Shown here one piece after another: positions 32,821 to 42,180 of a stretch of DNA of 64,000 nucleotides. The stretch is from Variovorax paradoxus (lineage in GTDB: Bacteria; Pseudomonadota; Gammaproteobacteria; Burkholderiales; Burkholderiaceae_C): positions 3,656,001 through 3,720,000 of the forward strand of contig NZ_CP102931.1 in the NCBI RefSeq assembly GCF_024734665.1, read 5' to 3'. Each line of letters opens with the position of its first letter. Positions within the stretch are counted from its first letter, which is position 1. The translations under genes and the position numbers were made by a program. Below the pieces are notes generated by a model. That model was not told the origin of the DNA and searched no databases. It was given only the letters and a program-made list of their open reading frames with translations.

Positions 32821-35800
32821 TCGAGATTTACCAGTTCGCCCTGCCCGGTGAGGAACGCGACGCGCACCGTGGCACCGGGGTAGGCATGTTGCACTGCCGC
32901 GCGGTAGCGCTGCATCTGTGCGATCAGCGCGGCGTCCCGTTCGGGGCGCGCCGCGGATTTGTAGTCGAGGATCCACCAGGCGCCACCGTCGCGCTCGCGC
33001 ACCAGACGATCGATGCGCAAGGTCTCGCCTTCATGCACCAGCGTGACTTCGTTGCCATGCCAGTCGACCCTGCGATCGTCCCACACCCACGCCCCTTCGC
33101 CCGCGCGGATGCGCTGGGCCAGCGCGGCCGCACCGCGCGCCTGCTGAGCGTCGAGCATGAATTCGCGGGCCGCGGCTCGCACGTGGGCCGCCGGCAGCGG
33201 TTCGCCCGGCACTGCCCATTCGAGCAGCCGGTGCATGGCCTGGCCGAAAGCGGCGGCGCGTGCATCGATCGTGGTGTTGGCAGCCTTCTTTGCAGACGGT
33301 TGTTCGGTGGGTGCAGGCGCTACCGGCATGTGCTTCATCGAGAAGCTGGCGGCGCCGGTCTCGGTCGGCAGCGCGACCAGTGGCTCGTCGGCCTCGGTGG
33401 GCTCGCACAGCGGCTCCAGGCGGGTCCACCAACTGCCTTCGTTGGCGCGCGCAGGGCGCACCGACGACAGCACCAGCCGTTCGCGCGCCCGCGTGGTGGC
33501 CACGTAGAGACCGTTGAGCTCTTCGCGATGGCGCGCACGCTGCTCTTCTTCGAGCAGCGTTGCAGCGCAGGCGGGCGGCGTCTTCTCGCTCGCGAGGAAC
33601 ACGAAGCGCGTCGGCGCGCTGTCGCTGCCCTTCCATTCGACCAGCACGCCCATGGTCTGGGCGCGTGGTGGCGGCGCGTCGCAATCGAGCATGAGCACGG
33701 TGTCGGCCTCCAGCCCCTTCGCGCCGTGCACGGTCAGCAATTGCACGGCGTCGGGCGCGGCCACGGTCGGGGCACGCACGCCGCCTGCACGCAGCGCGCG
33801 CACCAGTGCATACGGCGTGGCGAAACGCGCGCCATCGATGTCGAGCGACGCGGACAACACACCGCGCAGATTGGCCAGCGCGCTCTGGCGCATTGCGGCC
33901 GGAACCGCGGCGCCGAATTTCGCGAGCAAATCGCCGTCGTGGAAGATCGCGTCGAGCGCGTCGTGCGGCGGCAACGTCATCAACCAGCGCTGCCATTTCT
34001 TGAGCTTCGGGCCCACCTCGATCAACGCCGACGGCAGGCTCTCGTCCTTCTGGATCAGTGCGAACCAGCTCACCGCCCCGCGCTCGCGCTGGCGCAGCGC
34101 GAGCTGCACCAGCGCTTCATCGTCGATGCCGAACACCGGCGACTTCAGCGCCCGCGCCAGCGAAAGATCGTGCGCGGGCGACACCAGCGCGTCGATCAGC
34201 GCGACCACGTCCTGCACCTCGGGCGCGTCGTGCAGATCGTTCTTCTCGGGCTGCTGCACGGGAATGTGCCGCTGGCGCAGCGCGTCCTGCATGGCCGAGA
34301 GCCGGCTGCGCCTGCGTGCCAGCACCATGATCTGCCGCGGCGGCGTGCCGTCGGCGATGCGCTGCGCCACCCATTGCGCGGCCTGTTCGCATTCCTTCTG
34401 CAGCAATTGCTCTTCAGGCAGCACGCGCGGTGTGACGAGGCTGTCGCGCCAGTGCAGCATGCCGTCGTCGGCCGGCGCTGCTTCAGCCGTATCGCCGAGC
34501 GCGTCGCGGTCGATGGCAGGCAGCTTGAGCAGTTCGCCTTCGTCGCCGCGCTCGGTGGTGTGGGCGCGGTAGCCGTCGAACTCGCCGGCCTCCTGTGCAG
34601 CCAGCATCGCTGCATTGACCAGCGCGACCACGGAGCGTGCATTCCGGTGGGTGTGGTCGCAGTTCAGCAGCTCGCCGTCGAGCCCTTCGCGCACGAACTT
34701 CTTGGCCGCGATGAAAACCTGCGGCTCGGCACGGCGGAAGCGGTAGATGCTCTGTTTCGGGTCGCCCACGATGAACACGCGCGGCGCGCGGCCCTGCGCG
34801 CCCGTGTACGCGCTGAGCCAGCCGTAGAGCGCTTGCCATTGCAGCGGGTTGGTGTCCTGGAACTCGTCGATCAACAGGTGCGCGATGCGCGCGTCGAGCC
34901 GCTCCTGCACCCAGCCGGACAGCGCGGACTGGCCGAGCAGCAGCTGTGCAGCCTGCTCGACGTCGTTCATGTCGACCCAGCCGTGGGCACGCTTCACATC
35001 GGCAAAGGTCGCGATCAGGATGCGTGTGAGCCGCGTCATGCGCTGCTGATAGAGCCACGCGGCGTGCTGGGCTTGCGCACCGCACAGCACCTGCAGCTCG
35101 GCCTCGGCCTCCTGCGCAGCGGGGAATTTCTGCAGATTCTTGTTGAGGCGGTCTTCGGTCGCGACGAAGAAGTTTTTGCGCAGGTGCGCGAGTGCGGCCG
35201 CCAGCGAATCGCCAGCGGGCTCGCCCGTGCCGAACACGTCGATGATGGCTTCGGCCGCCTTCTGCGGCGTCTTGTTGCTCTCGCGGCCGAGCGCGGCGGC
35301 CCGGTCGAGCCAACGCTGGCGAACCTGCTCGCCGCGCAAGGCCGCGGTCGGTTCGGCCAGGCCCTCGAGCGATGGATAGAACACGCTGAAATGCAGCACG
35401 GCGTTCTCCGCATCGGCCAGAGAGAACTCGACCCGCTTCGACAGCGCCTCGCTCAAGGCCTTGGCCGTCTGCGAGCGCCCGTGCGTGGCGACGACGGCGT
35501 AGTAGTCGGCCAGCGCGTTCTTGTCGGCGGTCACGGCCTCGAAGAACGGACGCCAGGTGTGCCCGCGCGCCTCGGCGTCGTCTTCGAGCAGTTCGTAGTT
35601 CGAGGGCAGGCCCAGTTCGCGCAGCACCGCGAGCGGCGCATTGCGCAGCAGGCCCGCAAACCAGGCGTGGAAGGTGCGGAACTGCACCGGCCGGCCGCCT
35701 TCGAGCAAGCGTCGGTAGAGGCCTTTCAGGCGCGGCACGGCAGCCAGCGCGGCTGCAGGCTCGACGCCGCGCATCACAAGCTGGCTCATCAACTCTTCCG

Positions 35801-36077
35801 GGGTTCGCTCCGCGAAATCTTCGAGCCACTGGTCGAGCCGCTCGCGCATTTCACCGGCCGCCTTCTTCGTGAAGGTGATGGCCAGGATCTCGTGCGGCTC
35901 GCAGGCGGATTCGCCCTCTTCGAGCAGCGCGCGCAGGATGCGCGACACAAGCATCCAGGTCTTGCCAGCGCCGGCGCAGGCCTCGACGGCGACCGAGCGG
36001 CGCGGGTCGCAGGCGACGGTGTAGAAGGCCCCGCGCGTGACGTGTTGGCCGTTGTGCTCGTAGGCTGCGCCGTTCAT
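32817..36077 (-). CDS. addA: AddA-like helicase/nuclease (UvrD family)
   Basis: 1086-residue superfamily 1 helicase with a C-terminal nuclease, the AddA partner of an AddAB recombination complex. Walker A CAGAGKT (about 34-40), motif Ia ITFTKKAAGEMRERL, Walker B LLIDEFQDTNPLQWQALYGW, QSIYRFRRAEP and LLTVHGAKGLEADTVLMLD (motif V) are all visible. The C-terminus has the PD-(D/E)XK nuclease core LDYKSAARPERDAALIAQMQ. Start MNGAAYEHNG (36077); the longer open frame upstream is antisense-like and overlaps addB. The stop and start overlaps (ATGA) with both neighbours tie all three genes together. It processes double-strand breaks for RecA. Confidence 0.92.
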   Translation of the reverse strand: MNGAAYEHNGQHVTRGAFYTVACDPRRSVAVEACAGAGKTWMLVSRILRALLEEGESACEPHEILAITFTKKAAGEMRERLDQWLEDFAERTPEELMSQLVMRGVEPAAALAAVPRLKGLYRRLLEGGRPVQFRTFHAWFAGLLRNAPLAVLRELGLPSNYELLEDDAEARGHTWRPFFEAVTADKNALADYYAVVATHGRSQTAKALSEALSKRVEFSLADAENAVLHFSVFYPSLEGLAEPTAALRGEQVRQRWLDRAAALGRESNKTPQKAAEAIIDVFGTGEPAGDSLAAALAHLRKNFFVATEDRLNKNLQKFPAAQEAEAELQVLCGAQAQHAAWLYQQRMTRLTRILIATFADVKRAHGWVDMNDVEQAAQLLLGQSALSGWVQERLDARIAHLLIDEFQDTNPLQWQALYGWLSAYTGAQGRAPRVFIVGDPKQSIYRFRRAEPQVFIAAKKFVREGLDGELLNCDHTHRNARSVVALVNAAMLAAQEAGEFDGYRAHTTERGDEGELLKLPAIDRDALGDTAEAAPADDGMLHWRDSLVTPRVLPEEQLLQKECEQAAQWVAQRIADGTPPRQIMVLARRRSRLSAMQDALRQRHIPVQQPEKNDLHDAPEVQDVVALIDALVSPAHDLSLARALKSPVFGIDDEALVQLALRQRERGAVSWFALIQKDESLPSALIEVGPKLKKWQRWLMTLPPHDALDAIFHDGDLLAKFGAAVPAAMRQSALANLRGVLSASLDIDGARFATPYALVRALRAGGVRAPTVAAPDAVQLLTVHGAKGLEADTVLMLDCDAPPPRAQTMGVLVEWKGSDSAPTRFVFLASEKTPPACAATLLEEEQRARHREELNGLYVATTRARERLVLSSVRPARANEGSWWTRLEPLCEPTEADEPLVALPTETGAASFSMKHMPVAPAPTEQPSAKKAANTTIDARAAAFGQAMHRLLEWAVPGEPLPAAHVRAAAREFMLDAQQARGAAALAQRIRAGEGAWVWDDRRVDWHGNEVTLVHEGETLRIDRLVRERDGGAWWILDYKSAARPERDAALIAQMQRYRAAVQHAYPGATVRVAFLTGQGELVNLE

Positions 36078-38629
36078 TTCGACGCCTCCCAGAAATCTTT
36101 TCGGCAGAGGCCTCTTGCGGCGCAATAGTCGCAGACAGCGCCCTCTCCCAGTGGCGGTAGCGCCGCCCCCTGCGCGATGCGCGTGAAGTCGTCGATGATG
36201 CCGGCCACCAATGCGTCCCTGGCTTCCACTACGGCAGGCTGCTCGACGGTCTGAGTGCCGGAGGATTTCTCGCCCACGTTGACGTAGGCCGCGCGCAAGG
36301 TGTCGTCGGCCACCAGCGCGGCATAGAAGGCCAGCTGTGTGTCTTCGGTCGGGTCCTTCACACGCTCCTTGCTGACGGCGGCCGACTCGGTCTTGTAGTC
36401 GATCACGAAGGCCTGCCCGTCGGGCATGCGGTCGATGCGGTCGAGCCGGCCGATCAGGCGCAAGTCGCCCAGCGATTGCTCCTTCCAGGGCTCGGCTTCG
36501 GCGAAGACGGCACCGGCCGCCTCGTGCCCGGTCAGCCAGCCGAGGTAGCCGTCGCGCACCGCGGGCCATGCCGCGGCGAAAGGCAGGAACTCGGCCTCGG
36601 AGAGGCTGAGCTCGTGCATCGACCGTCGGGCCGCCTCCTCGATGAGAGCGGTGCGTTCCTCCGCATCCTGCGTCGGCGTTTCGGCCAGCACTTCGTGGAA
36701 GTGGCCGAGCACGGCGTGCAGCCAGTTGCCGAAGTCGCGTTTGTCGATCTCGGCGTCGAGTTCGTCCGCGCTGCGCAGGCCCAGTTGCCGCAGCGCGAAG
36801 AAACGATAGGGGCAGCGCCGCAGGTCTTCGTACACGCTGGTGGAGATGTTCTCCAGCGGCAGGAGCGCGCCCGAGGGGGTCGGATATTTTGTTGGCTGCA
36901 CTGCCACTTCGCGCGGTGTGCGTGGGTCGGCCGAGGGCTGCAGCGCGTGGTCGAGCTGCAGCGCCTGCACGAGGGGGCTGGGCCGCACCGGCTCACCGCT
37001 GGCGTCGGATTGGCGCCAGATCAACTCGCACGACGGGTTGTGCAAGGCCGCAGCCCAGGCCGCACGCTGCGCGGCTTCGAGCGTTTCGCGCGACGGCAGG
37101 CCCAGTTCGAGGCGCTGGGCCGCACTCCAGTTGCCGGGCGGCTCGGGCGATGCTGGCAGGCGGCGGTCGTCGCAGCCGGGAATGACCACCGCGCCGAACG
37201 CGCGACCCAGCAGTTGATACAGCGGCAGCACGACGACCTTTGGCGCCTGATCGCCAGCGGGGGGCACGAAACTCGCGTCTTCCAGCACGTCGCGGACCCA
37301 GGCGGTGAATTCGGCCAGCGTATGGCGGCCGCCGGGGAAATCGTCGTCATCGCCATGCGCGCCGGCATCGAGCCACAGGGCGCCAATCACCTTGCCGCCG
37401 GCCAGGTCTTCGTCGAGCAGCTCCCATTGGCTGCTGGCCTCCAGCAGTTCGCGCAGCGCGTGCAGCCATTCGGCCAAGGGACGCGAGCGGGCCATGGGCG
37501 CGCGGCGCTCTTCGATGGCCTCGGTGAAGGACAGCAGCGTGGCGTCTTGTGGTTTCTCGCTGCGTGCCATGAATGCACACCACGCAGACCAGTCGCGCTG
37601 GCCTTCGCGGCGCAGACGGGCTTCGAGCAGTTGTACGGTCGGTGCATCGCCGTCGGCGCCGCTCTTGAGCCATTCGAGCACCTGGTCGCTGGCGGCGTCG
37701 TGGGCGCAGGCGCGCAGCGCGCTCATCAGCGTGGCGGCGGCGCGCGTGGTCGAAAGCTTCCAGCCGGTTTCGTCGTGCGTGACGACGCCTTGCGCGCTCA
37801 ACTGGGCGCTGATGCGGCGCGTGAGGGCGCGGTCGGTCGCGACCAAGGCGACCGGTGCGCGGTCTTCGGCGAGGTGGCGCAGCACGCAGGCGGCGGCGAG
37901 CTCGGCTTCGTCTTCGGGGTCGAGGGCGACGTGCGAGGCACAGGTCTGCGCCGCTACGTCGGAAGGCACGAGCGAGAGATGAAGGGCATGGTCGCCCCAC
38001 AGTTTGCAGAGAGATTGCGTGAGCGGATCGGTCTGGAAGCCCTCGAGCACGATCAGCGCATCGACCTGCGCGCGCGTGGACTCGCGCTGAAGCACGTCGG
38101 TTGCGTAGCCCGAGGTCGAGGTCCACGCGACGGCGATGCGGATCAGCGCGCTTTCGATGCGGAACCACTCCGATTCGCTGCCCGCCTCGGCCACGCCTGC
38201 CGCGCGCTGCGCCCAATCACCGCCCCGTTCTTCGGGCGTCACGGCAGCCGCAAGAGGCGCCAGTTGATACGCCAGCTCGACGACGCGGCCGGCCAAGGCA
38301 AAGCGCTCGGCGTTGAAACCGGCCTGCGACAGCAGCGCCTGCGCCGTGACGAGATCGCGCGCCATGTCGTGCGCGATGTCGTAGCCAGTCGGCACGAAGC
38401 CGCCCGCGCTGCGGGCCCAGTTGTGGGTGGTTTCGAAGCGCGGCACGAAGCCGGGGCTGCCGCATCGCGCCCACATGGCGCGCGCCACGCCCATCAGCTG
38501 CGCATAGGGCACCAGCACCACGGTGCGGGCGGCATGCAGCTGGCGCTCGGCGAGCGCGCGGACGATCCGCGCGACGACGCCGTCGGCGGGATCGCACCAC
38601 AGAGCCTGGACAGGGTGGCCTTCGTTCAT
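36074..38629 (-). CDS. addB: AddB-like PD-(D/E)XK nuclease
   Basis: 851-residue partner of AddA. The N-terminal half is a degenerate helicase-like region with no Walker A. The C-terminal nuclease domain has RLDRIDRMPDGQAFVIDYKTES. An iron-sulphur staple is visible: one Cys in DLRRCPYRFFALRQLG plus CDYCAARGLC close to the C-terminus (CX2CX5C). Length is short against Bacillus AddB (about 1,160 aa) but typical of proteobacterial versions. ATGA overlap with addA. First gene of the operon, divergent from trxA. Confidence 0.9.
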   Translation of the reverse strand: MNEGHPVQALWCDPADGVVARIVRALAERQLHAARTVVLVPYAQLMGVARAMWARCGSPGFVPRFETTHNWARSAGGFVPTGYDIAHDMARDLVTAQALLSQAGFNAERFALAGRVVELAYQLAPLAAAVTPEERGGDWAQRAAGVAEAGSESEWFRIESALIRIAVAWTSTSGYATDVLQRESTRAQVDALIVLEGFQTDPLTQSLCKLWGDHALHLSLVPSDVAAQTCASHVALDPEDEAELAAACVLRHLAEDRAPVALVATDRALTRRISAQLSAQGVVTHDETGWKLSTTRAAATLMSALRACAHDAASDQVLEWLKSGADGDAPTVQLLEARLRREGQRDWSAWCAFMARSEKPQDATLLSFTEAIEERRAPMARSRPLAEWLHALRELLEASSQWELLDEDLAGGKVIGALWLDAGAHGDDDDFPGGRHTLAEFTAWVRDVLEDASFVPPAGDQAPKVVVLPLYQLLGRAFGAVVIPGCDDRRLPASPEPPGNWSAAQRLELGLPSRETLEAAQRAAWAAALHNPSCELIWRQSDASGEPVRPSPLVQALQLDHALQPSADPRTPREVAVQPTKYPTPSGALLPLENISTSVYEDLRRCPYRFFALRQLGLRSADELDAEIDKRDFGNWLHAVLGHFHEVLAETPTQDAEERTALIEEAARRSMHELSLSEAEFLPFAAAWPAVRDGYLGWLTGHEAAGAVFAEAEPWKEQSLGDLRLIGRLDRIDRMPDGQAFVIDYKTESAAVSKERVKDPTEDTQLAFYAALVADDTLRAAYVNVGEKSSGTQTVEQPAVVEARDALVAGIIDDFTRIAQGAALPPLGEGAVCDYCAARGLCRKDFWEASK

Positions 38630-38786
38630 GTTCTATCGAGGGGTTGGAGAGCGCGTGGACGTGACGCGCAAGGGCTTTGGCTATCGCCGCCATAGCGGCC
38701 CTGCAAGGCACGCCACCCCTTGGTTTCTGTCACAATGACCAGCACTTTAGCTGCACCGAAACTCTCTGCGCACAAGGATCCATCAC

Positions 38787-39119
38787 ATGGCCAGCGAACT
38801 CATCAAACACATCTCCGATTCCTCCTTCGAGGCCGACGTGCTCAAGTCCAGCCAGCCCGTGCTGGTCGACTACTGGGCCGAATGGTGCGGCCCCTGCAAG
38901 ATGATCGCCCCCATCCTCGACGAAGTGTCGGCTACCTATGAAGGCAAGCTGCAGATCGCCAAGCTGAATGTGGACGAGAACCGCGACATCCCCGCCAAGT
39001 TCGGCATTCGTGGCATCCCCACGCTGATGCTGTTCAAGGACGGCCAGCTGGCCGCCACCAAGGTCGGCGCCATGAGCAAGGCGCAACTCACGGCCTTCAT
39101 CGACCAGCAACTCGCTTAA
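38787..39119 (+). CDS. trxA: Thioredoxin 1
   Basis: 110-residue thioredoxin, the main cytoplasmic protein disulphide reductant. Active site [10 protein letters not shown] (Cys-Gly-Pro-Cys, about 32-35), cis-proline in [12 protein letters not shown]. It ends before a strong terminator and precedes rho, the order conserved in proteobacteria. Confidence 0.96.
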   Translation: MASELIKHISDSSFEADVLKSSQPVLVDYWAEWCGPCKMIAPILDEVSATYEGKLQIAKLNVDENRDIPAKFGIRGIPTLMLFKDGQLAATKVGAMSKAQLTAFIDQQLA

Positions 39120-39131
39120 GCGACATTTCAA

Positions 39132-39167
39132 CCGGCCAGCGCGCAATGCGTTGGCCGGCGCGTTTTT
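39132..39167 (+). terminator. Intrinsic terminator after trxA
   Basis: 11-bp stem CCGGCCAGCGC / GCGTTGGCCGG with loop GCAAT, then CGCG and TTTTT at 39163-39167. The rho promoter (-35 TTGGCC at 39151-39156) lies within its descending arm. Confidence 0.85.
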
Positions 39168-39172
39168 CCTGT

Positions 39173-39178
39173 CATAAT
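39173..39178 (+). promoter_or_regulatory. -10 of the rho promoter
   Basis: CATAAT with a possible -35 TTGGCC (39151-39156, 16-bp spacing) inside the trxA terminator. Transcription from about 39185 would give a 120-nt leader before rho. Confidence 0.5.
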
Positions 39179-39284
39179 CTCTCTCAGTTCACCGGCCCTT
39201 TCATTCAGGCAACCGGTTCGAGTTCCCCGGTTGGTGAGGCAGTTCTCGCTTCACATCCAACCTCCCCCCGTTTTCCGTTCGATT

Positions 39285-39298
39285 ACCCCGCGAGGGGT
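39285..39298 (+). promoter_or_regulatory. Hairpin sequestering the rho Shine-Dalgarno
   Basis: ACCCC-GCGA-GGGGT: a perfect 5-bp stem closed by a GNRA-type GCGA tetraloop. The GAGGGG in it is the only Shine-Dalgarno before the rho ATG at 39305, so the hairpin would block ribosome binding. A second small stem (AACCGG ... CCGGTT, 39211-39232) lies upstream in the leader. Confidence 0.6.
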
Positions 39299-39304
39299 CA
39301 TTCC

Positions 39305-40570
39305 ATGCACTTAAACGAACTCAAGGCACTCCACGTGTCTGAAGTCCTCAAGCAGGCTGAAGCGCTTGAGATCGAAAACGTCGGCCGCATGCGCAAGCAG
39401 GAGCTGATGTTCGCGATCATCAAGAAGCGCGCAAAAGCCGGCGAGCAGGTCTTCGCCGACGGTGTGCTCGAAATACTGCCCGACGGCTTCGGCTTCCTGC
39501 GCAGCCCCGACACCAGCTTCACGGCCAGCACGGACGACATCTACATCTCGCCCAGCCAGGTGCGCCGCTTCAACCTGCACACCGGCGACATGATCGAAGG
39601 CGAAGTGCGCACGCCCAAGGACGGCGAGCGCTACTTCGCGCTGACCAAGCTCGACAAGGTCAACGACGGTCCGCCGGAGCAGAACAAGCACAAGGTGATG
39701 TTCGAAAACCTGACGCCGCTGTTCCCCAAGGAACAGATGAAGCTGGAACGCGACGGCGTCAAGGGCGAAGAGAACATCACGGGCCGCATCATCGACATCA
39801 TCGCCCCCATCGGCAAAGGCCAGCGCGCCCTGCTCGTGGCACCGCCCAAGAGCGGCAAGACGGTGATGATGCAGCACATCGCCCACGCGATCAGCGCCAA
39901 CTACCCCGACGTTCACATGATGGTGCTGCTCGTCGACGAGCGCCCTGAAGAAGTGACCGAAATGCAGCGCACGGTGAAGGGCGAAGTCATCGCTTCGACC
40001 TTCGACGAGCCCGCAGCGCGCCACGTGCACGTCGCCGAAATGGTGATCGAGCGCGCCAAGCGCCTGGTCGAACTCAAGAAGGACGTGGTGATCCTGCTCG
40101 ACTCGATCACCCGCCTGGCCCGCGCCTACAACAACGTCGTGCCCTCGTCGGGCAAGGTGCTCACGGGCGGTGTCGATTCCAACGCCCTGCAGCGCCCCAA
40201 GCGCTTCCTGGGCGCCGCGCGGAACGTGGAAGAAGGCGGCTCGCTGACCATCATCGGCACCGCGCTGATCGATACCGGCAGCCGCATGGACGAAGTGATC
40301 TTCGAAGAGTTCAAGGGCACCGGCAACTCCGAAATCCACCTCGACCGCCGCCTGTACGAAAAGCGCGTGTTCCCGTCGATCCAGCTCAACCGCAGCGGCA
40401 CGCGCCGCGAAGAACTGCTGCTGGCTCCCGAGATCCTGCAGAAGACCCGCATCCTGCGTCAGCTCATGTACAACATGGATGAGATCGAGTCGATGGAGCT
40501 GATGCTCAAGAACATGAAGGCGACGAAGACCAATGTCGAATTTTTCGACATGATGCGTCGCGGCGGCTGA
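39305..40570 (+). CDS. rho: Transcription termination factor Rho
   Basis: 421-residue hexameric RNA helicase that ends transcription of untranslated RNA. The N-terminal domain ([37 protein letters not shown]), the RNA-binding cold-shock-like domain ([20 protein letters not shown]), Walker [24 protein letters not shown] and [13 protein letters not shown] are all present. Start at MHLNELKAL (39305). No insertion in the N-terminal domain. Transcribed alone between two intrinsic terminators, with a long structured leader that suggests autoregulation. Confidence 0.97.
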   Translation: MHLNELKALHVSEVLKQAEALEIENVGRMRKQELMFAIIKKRAKAGEQVFADGVLEILPDGFGFLRSPDTSFTASTDDIYISPSQVRRFNLHTGDMIEGEVRTPKDGERYFALTKLDKVNDGPPEQNKHKVMFENLTPLFPKEQMKLERDGVKGEENITGRIIDIIAPIGKGQRALLVAPPKSGKTVMMQHIAHAISANYPDVHMMVLLVDERPEEVTEMQRTVKGEVIASTFDEPAARHVHVAEMVIERAKRLVELKKDVVILLDSITRLARAYNNVVPSSGKVLTGGVDSNALQRPKRFLGAARNVEEGGSLTIIGTALIDTGSRMDEVIFEEFKGTGNSEIHLDRRLYEKRVFPSIQLNRSGTRREELLLAPEILQKTRILRQLMYNMDEIESMELMLKNMKATKTNVEFFDMMRRGG

Positions 40571-40587
40571 GCATCACGCTCTTCCGC

Positions 40588-40625
40588 AAAAGCGCGTTGG
40601 CCCTACCGGGTCAACGCGCTTTTTT
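40588..40625 (+). terminator. Intrinsic terminator after rho
   Basis: Stem AAAAGCGCGTTG ... CAACGCGCTTTT with a GCCCTACCGGGT head, followed by a T-run to 40625. The last T is also the first base of the convergent gene's stop (TCA at 40625-40627), so the structure may serve both directions. Confidence 0.88.
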
Positions 40626-41692
40626 CATGGGCGCCCTGTGCGCAGGGCGCGGCCTTCGAGGGCGCTCTGGCGGCCGATGTCGAGCAGTTCCATCAGCGCA
40701 ACCGCCTGCTCAGGCGGCACGGGGTTCGGGCCGCGGCCCAGGATGGCGTCGCGCACTGCGGCGTAGTAGTCGACGTAGTTGCCGGCGCGCGTGGGAACGT
40801 TGCGCTTGCTGGACACGCCGTTGCTACCGATCAGTGTGAGCTCACCATCGAGCGGATCGGCGCCCCACCCTTCGGCCGGCGGCCGCAGCCCGGCACGCAG
40901 CGCATCCTCCTGCGTATCGACGCCGTGCTTGACGTAGCTGCCGCGCGTGCCGTGGACGATGTAGCGCGGCGCCGCGTGCGCCGCCAGCGTCGTCGAATGC
41001 AGCACTACGCGCAGCGGTGCGTGCGGTCCGCTGTCGTACCGCAGCACGGCGTGAAAGTAGTCCTCGACCACGGCGCCGTCGCGCAACACGGCGGTGTCGA
41101 GTTGAAGCGTGTCAGGGAGGCCAAACAGCTGCACCGCCTGATCGACCAGATGAGCACCCAGGTCCACCCAAAGGCCCGAACCCGGCACGGCCTGCTCGCG
41201 CCAGCGCTCCTTCACCTCGGGTCGGAAGCGGTCGAAATGTGACTCCAGGTACACAGGCCGGCCCAGCTCGCCGGACGTCAGAACATCCTTGAGGGTCAGG
41301 AAATCGGCATCGAAACGCCGGTTCTGGTAGACCGCCAGGACACGATTGTTGCGTATTGACAACAATTCAAGCGCCCTCGCCTCGGCCACATTGAGCGTGA
41401 AAGGCTTGTCCACCACCACGTGCTTGCCAGCCTCCAGCGCCGCCCTGGCGACTGGATGGTGCTGGGCGTTGGGGGTTGCCACCACGACCAAATCGATGTC
41501 GGAGCGGGCCATGAGCGCCGCAACGTCCGGCACCACGGCCACACCGGGCCAGTCGGCGTGCACCTTGTGCGGCTGCGAACTCGCCACAGCCGCCAGTTCA
41601 AGCCCCGGAACGGCCGAAAGCACGGGCGCGTGGAAGGTCTGGCCGGCAAAACCATAGCCAACGAGACCGACGCGCAGAGGTACAGAGGTCAT
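40625..41692 (-). CDS. Gfo/Idh/MocA family oxidoreductase
   Basis: 355-residue NAD(P)-dependent sugar or inositol-type dehydrogenase. The N-terminal Rossmann motif is [18 protein letters not shown] (about 8-25), then [30 protein letters not shown] with the conserved EKP-like DKP. The C-terminal domain has [21 protein letters not shown] with the catalytic His motif. Resembles YhhX/YdgJ. Convergent with rho; no sugar genes nearby. Confidence 0.9.
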   Translation of the reverse strand: MTSVPLRVGLVGYGFAGQTFHAPVLSAVPGLELAAVASSQPHKVHADWPGVAVVPDVAALMARSDIDLVVVATPNAQHHPVARAALEAGKHVVVDKPFTLNVAEARALELLSIRNNRVLAVYQNRRFDADFLTLKDVLTSGELGRPVYLESHFDRFRPEVKERWREQAVPGSGLWVDLGAHLVDQAVQLFGLPDTLQLDTAVLRDGAVVEDYFHAVLRYDSGPHAPLRVVLHSTTLAAHAAPRYIVHGTRGSYVKHGVDTQEDALRAGLRPPAEGWGADPLDGELTLIGSNGVSSKRNVPTRAGNYVDYYAAVRDAILGRGPNPVPPEQAVALMELLDIGRQSALEGRALRTGRP

Positions 41693-41729
41693 GGGAAGGC
41701 CCGGTTTGCTCGGAAATGGGGCAGTATGC

Positions 41730-41735
41730 GATAAT
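41730..41735 (+). promoter_or_regulatory. -10 of the L31 gene promoter
   Basis: GATAAT with a possible -35 TTGCTC (41706-41711) at 18-bp spacing, about 97 bp before the rpmE2 ATG. The promoter lies in the 139-bp gap divergent to the oxidoreductase. No Zur-type palindrome was seen. Confidence 0.45.
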
Positions 41736-41831
41736 CATGGGCTCCGCGAAAAGTGCGGCTGGGCAGCTTCGTCCGGCACGTGGCTCTCGCATCGACCGCG
41801 CATTGATTCCAACAGCGCAAAAGGAAAGACC

Positions 41832-42101
41832 ATGGCAAAAGAAGGCATCCACCCGAATTACCGCGAAGTCCTGTTCGTCGACATGTCGAACGGCTTCAAG
41901 TTCGTGACCCGTTCGTGCGCGAACACCAAGGAAATGGGCAAGACCGACGACGGTCGCGAACTGCCGCTGTTCAAGCTCGACACCACGAGCGAATCGCACC
42001 CGTTCTACACCGGCACACAGAAGTCGGTCGACAACATGGGCGGCCGCGTCGAGAAGTTCCGCAACCGCTTCGGCAAGACCACCGGCGCTGCTTCGAAGTA
42101 A
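41832..42101 (+). CDS. rpmE2: 50S ribosomal protein L31, type B
   Basis: 89-residue L31 of the zinc-free type: it lacks the CxxC pair of zinc-binding L31 (one Cys in SCANTKE) and carries the longer type B insertion. [22 protein letters not shown] and [26 protein letters not shown] are signature segments. Start at 41832 after AAGGAAAGACC. In many bacteria type B L31 substitutes under zinc starvation; here it may be the only copy, which the window cannot show. Confidence 0.95.
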   Translation: MAKEGIHPNYREVLFVDMSNGFKFVTRSCANTKEMGKTDDGRELPLFKLDTTSESHPFYTGTQKSVDNMGGRVEKFRNRFGKTTGAASK

Positions 42102-42121
42102 GGCACGCGCTTTTGCGTCGA

Positions 42122-42152
42122 GGGCAGCCCGGTTTACCGCGCTGCCCTTTTT
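42122..42152 (+). terminator. Intrinsic terminator after rpmE2
   Basis: GGGCAGC-C-CGG-TTTA-CCG-C-GCTGCCC followed by TTTTT; a 10-bp interrupted stem ending 28 bp before the next start codon. Confidence 0.88.
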
Positions 42153-42180
42153 CTTTCTGAATCCTGCCTTTTTCCGCCAC

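Noticed and set aside
32886..36128. Open frame of 1080 codons on the + strand
   Set aside because: Antisense of addA; composition dominated by Arg, His, Gln and Val, no motif, while the minus strand encodes clear helicase and nuclease motifs.
36476..38695. Open frame of 739 codons on the + strand
   Set aside because: Antisense of addB for the same reason.
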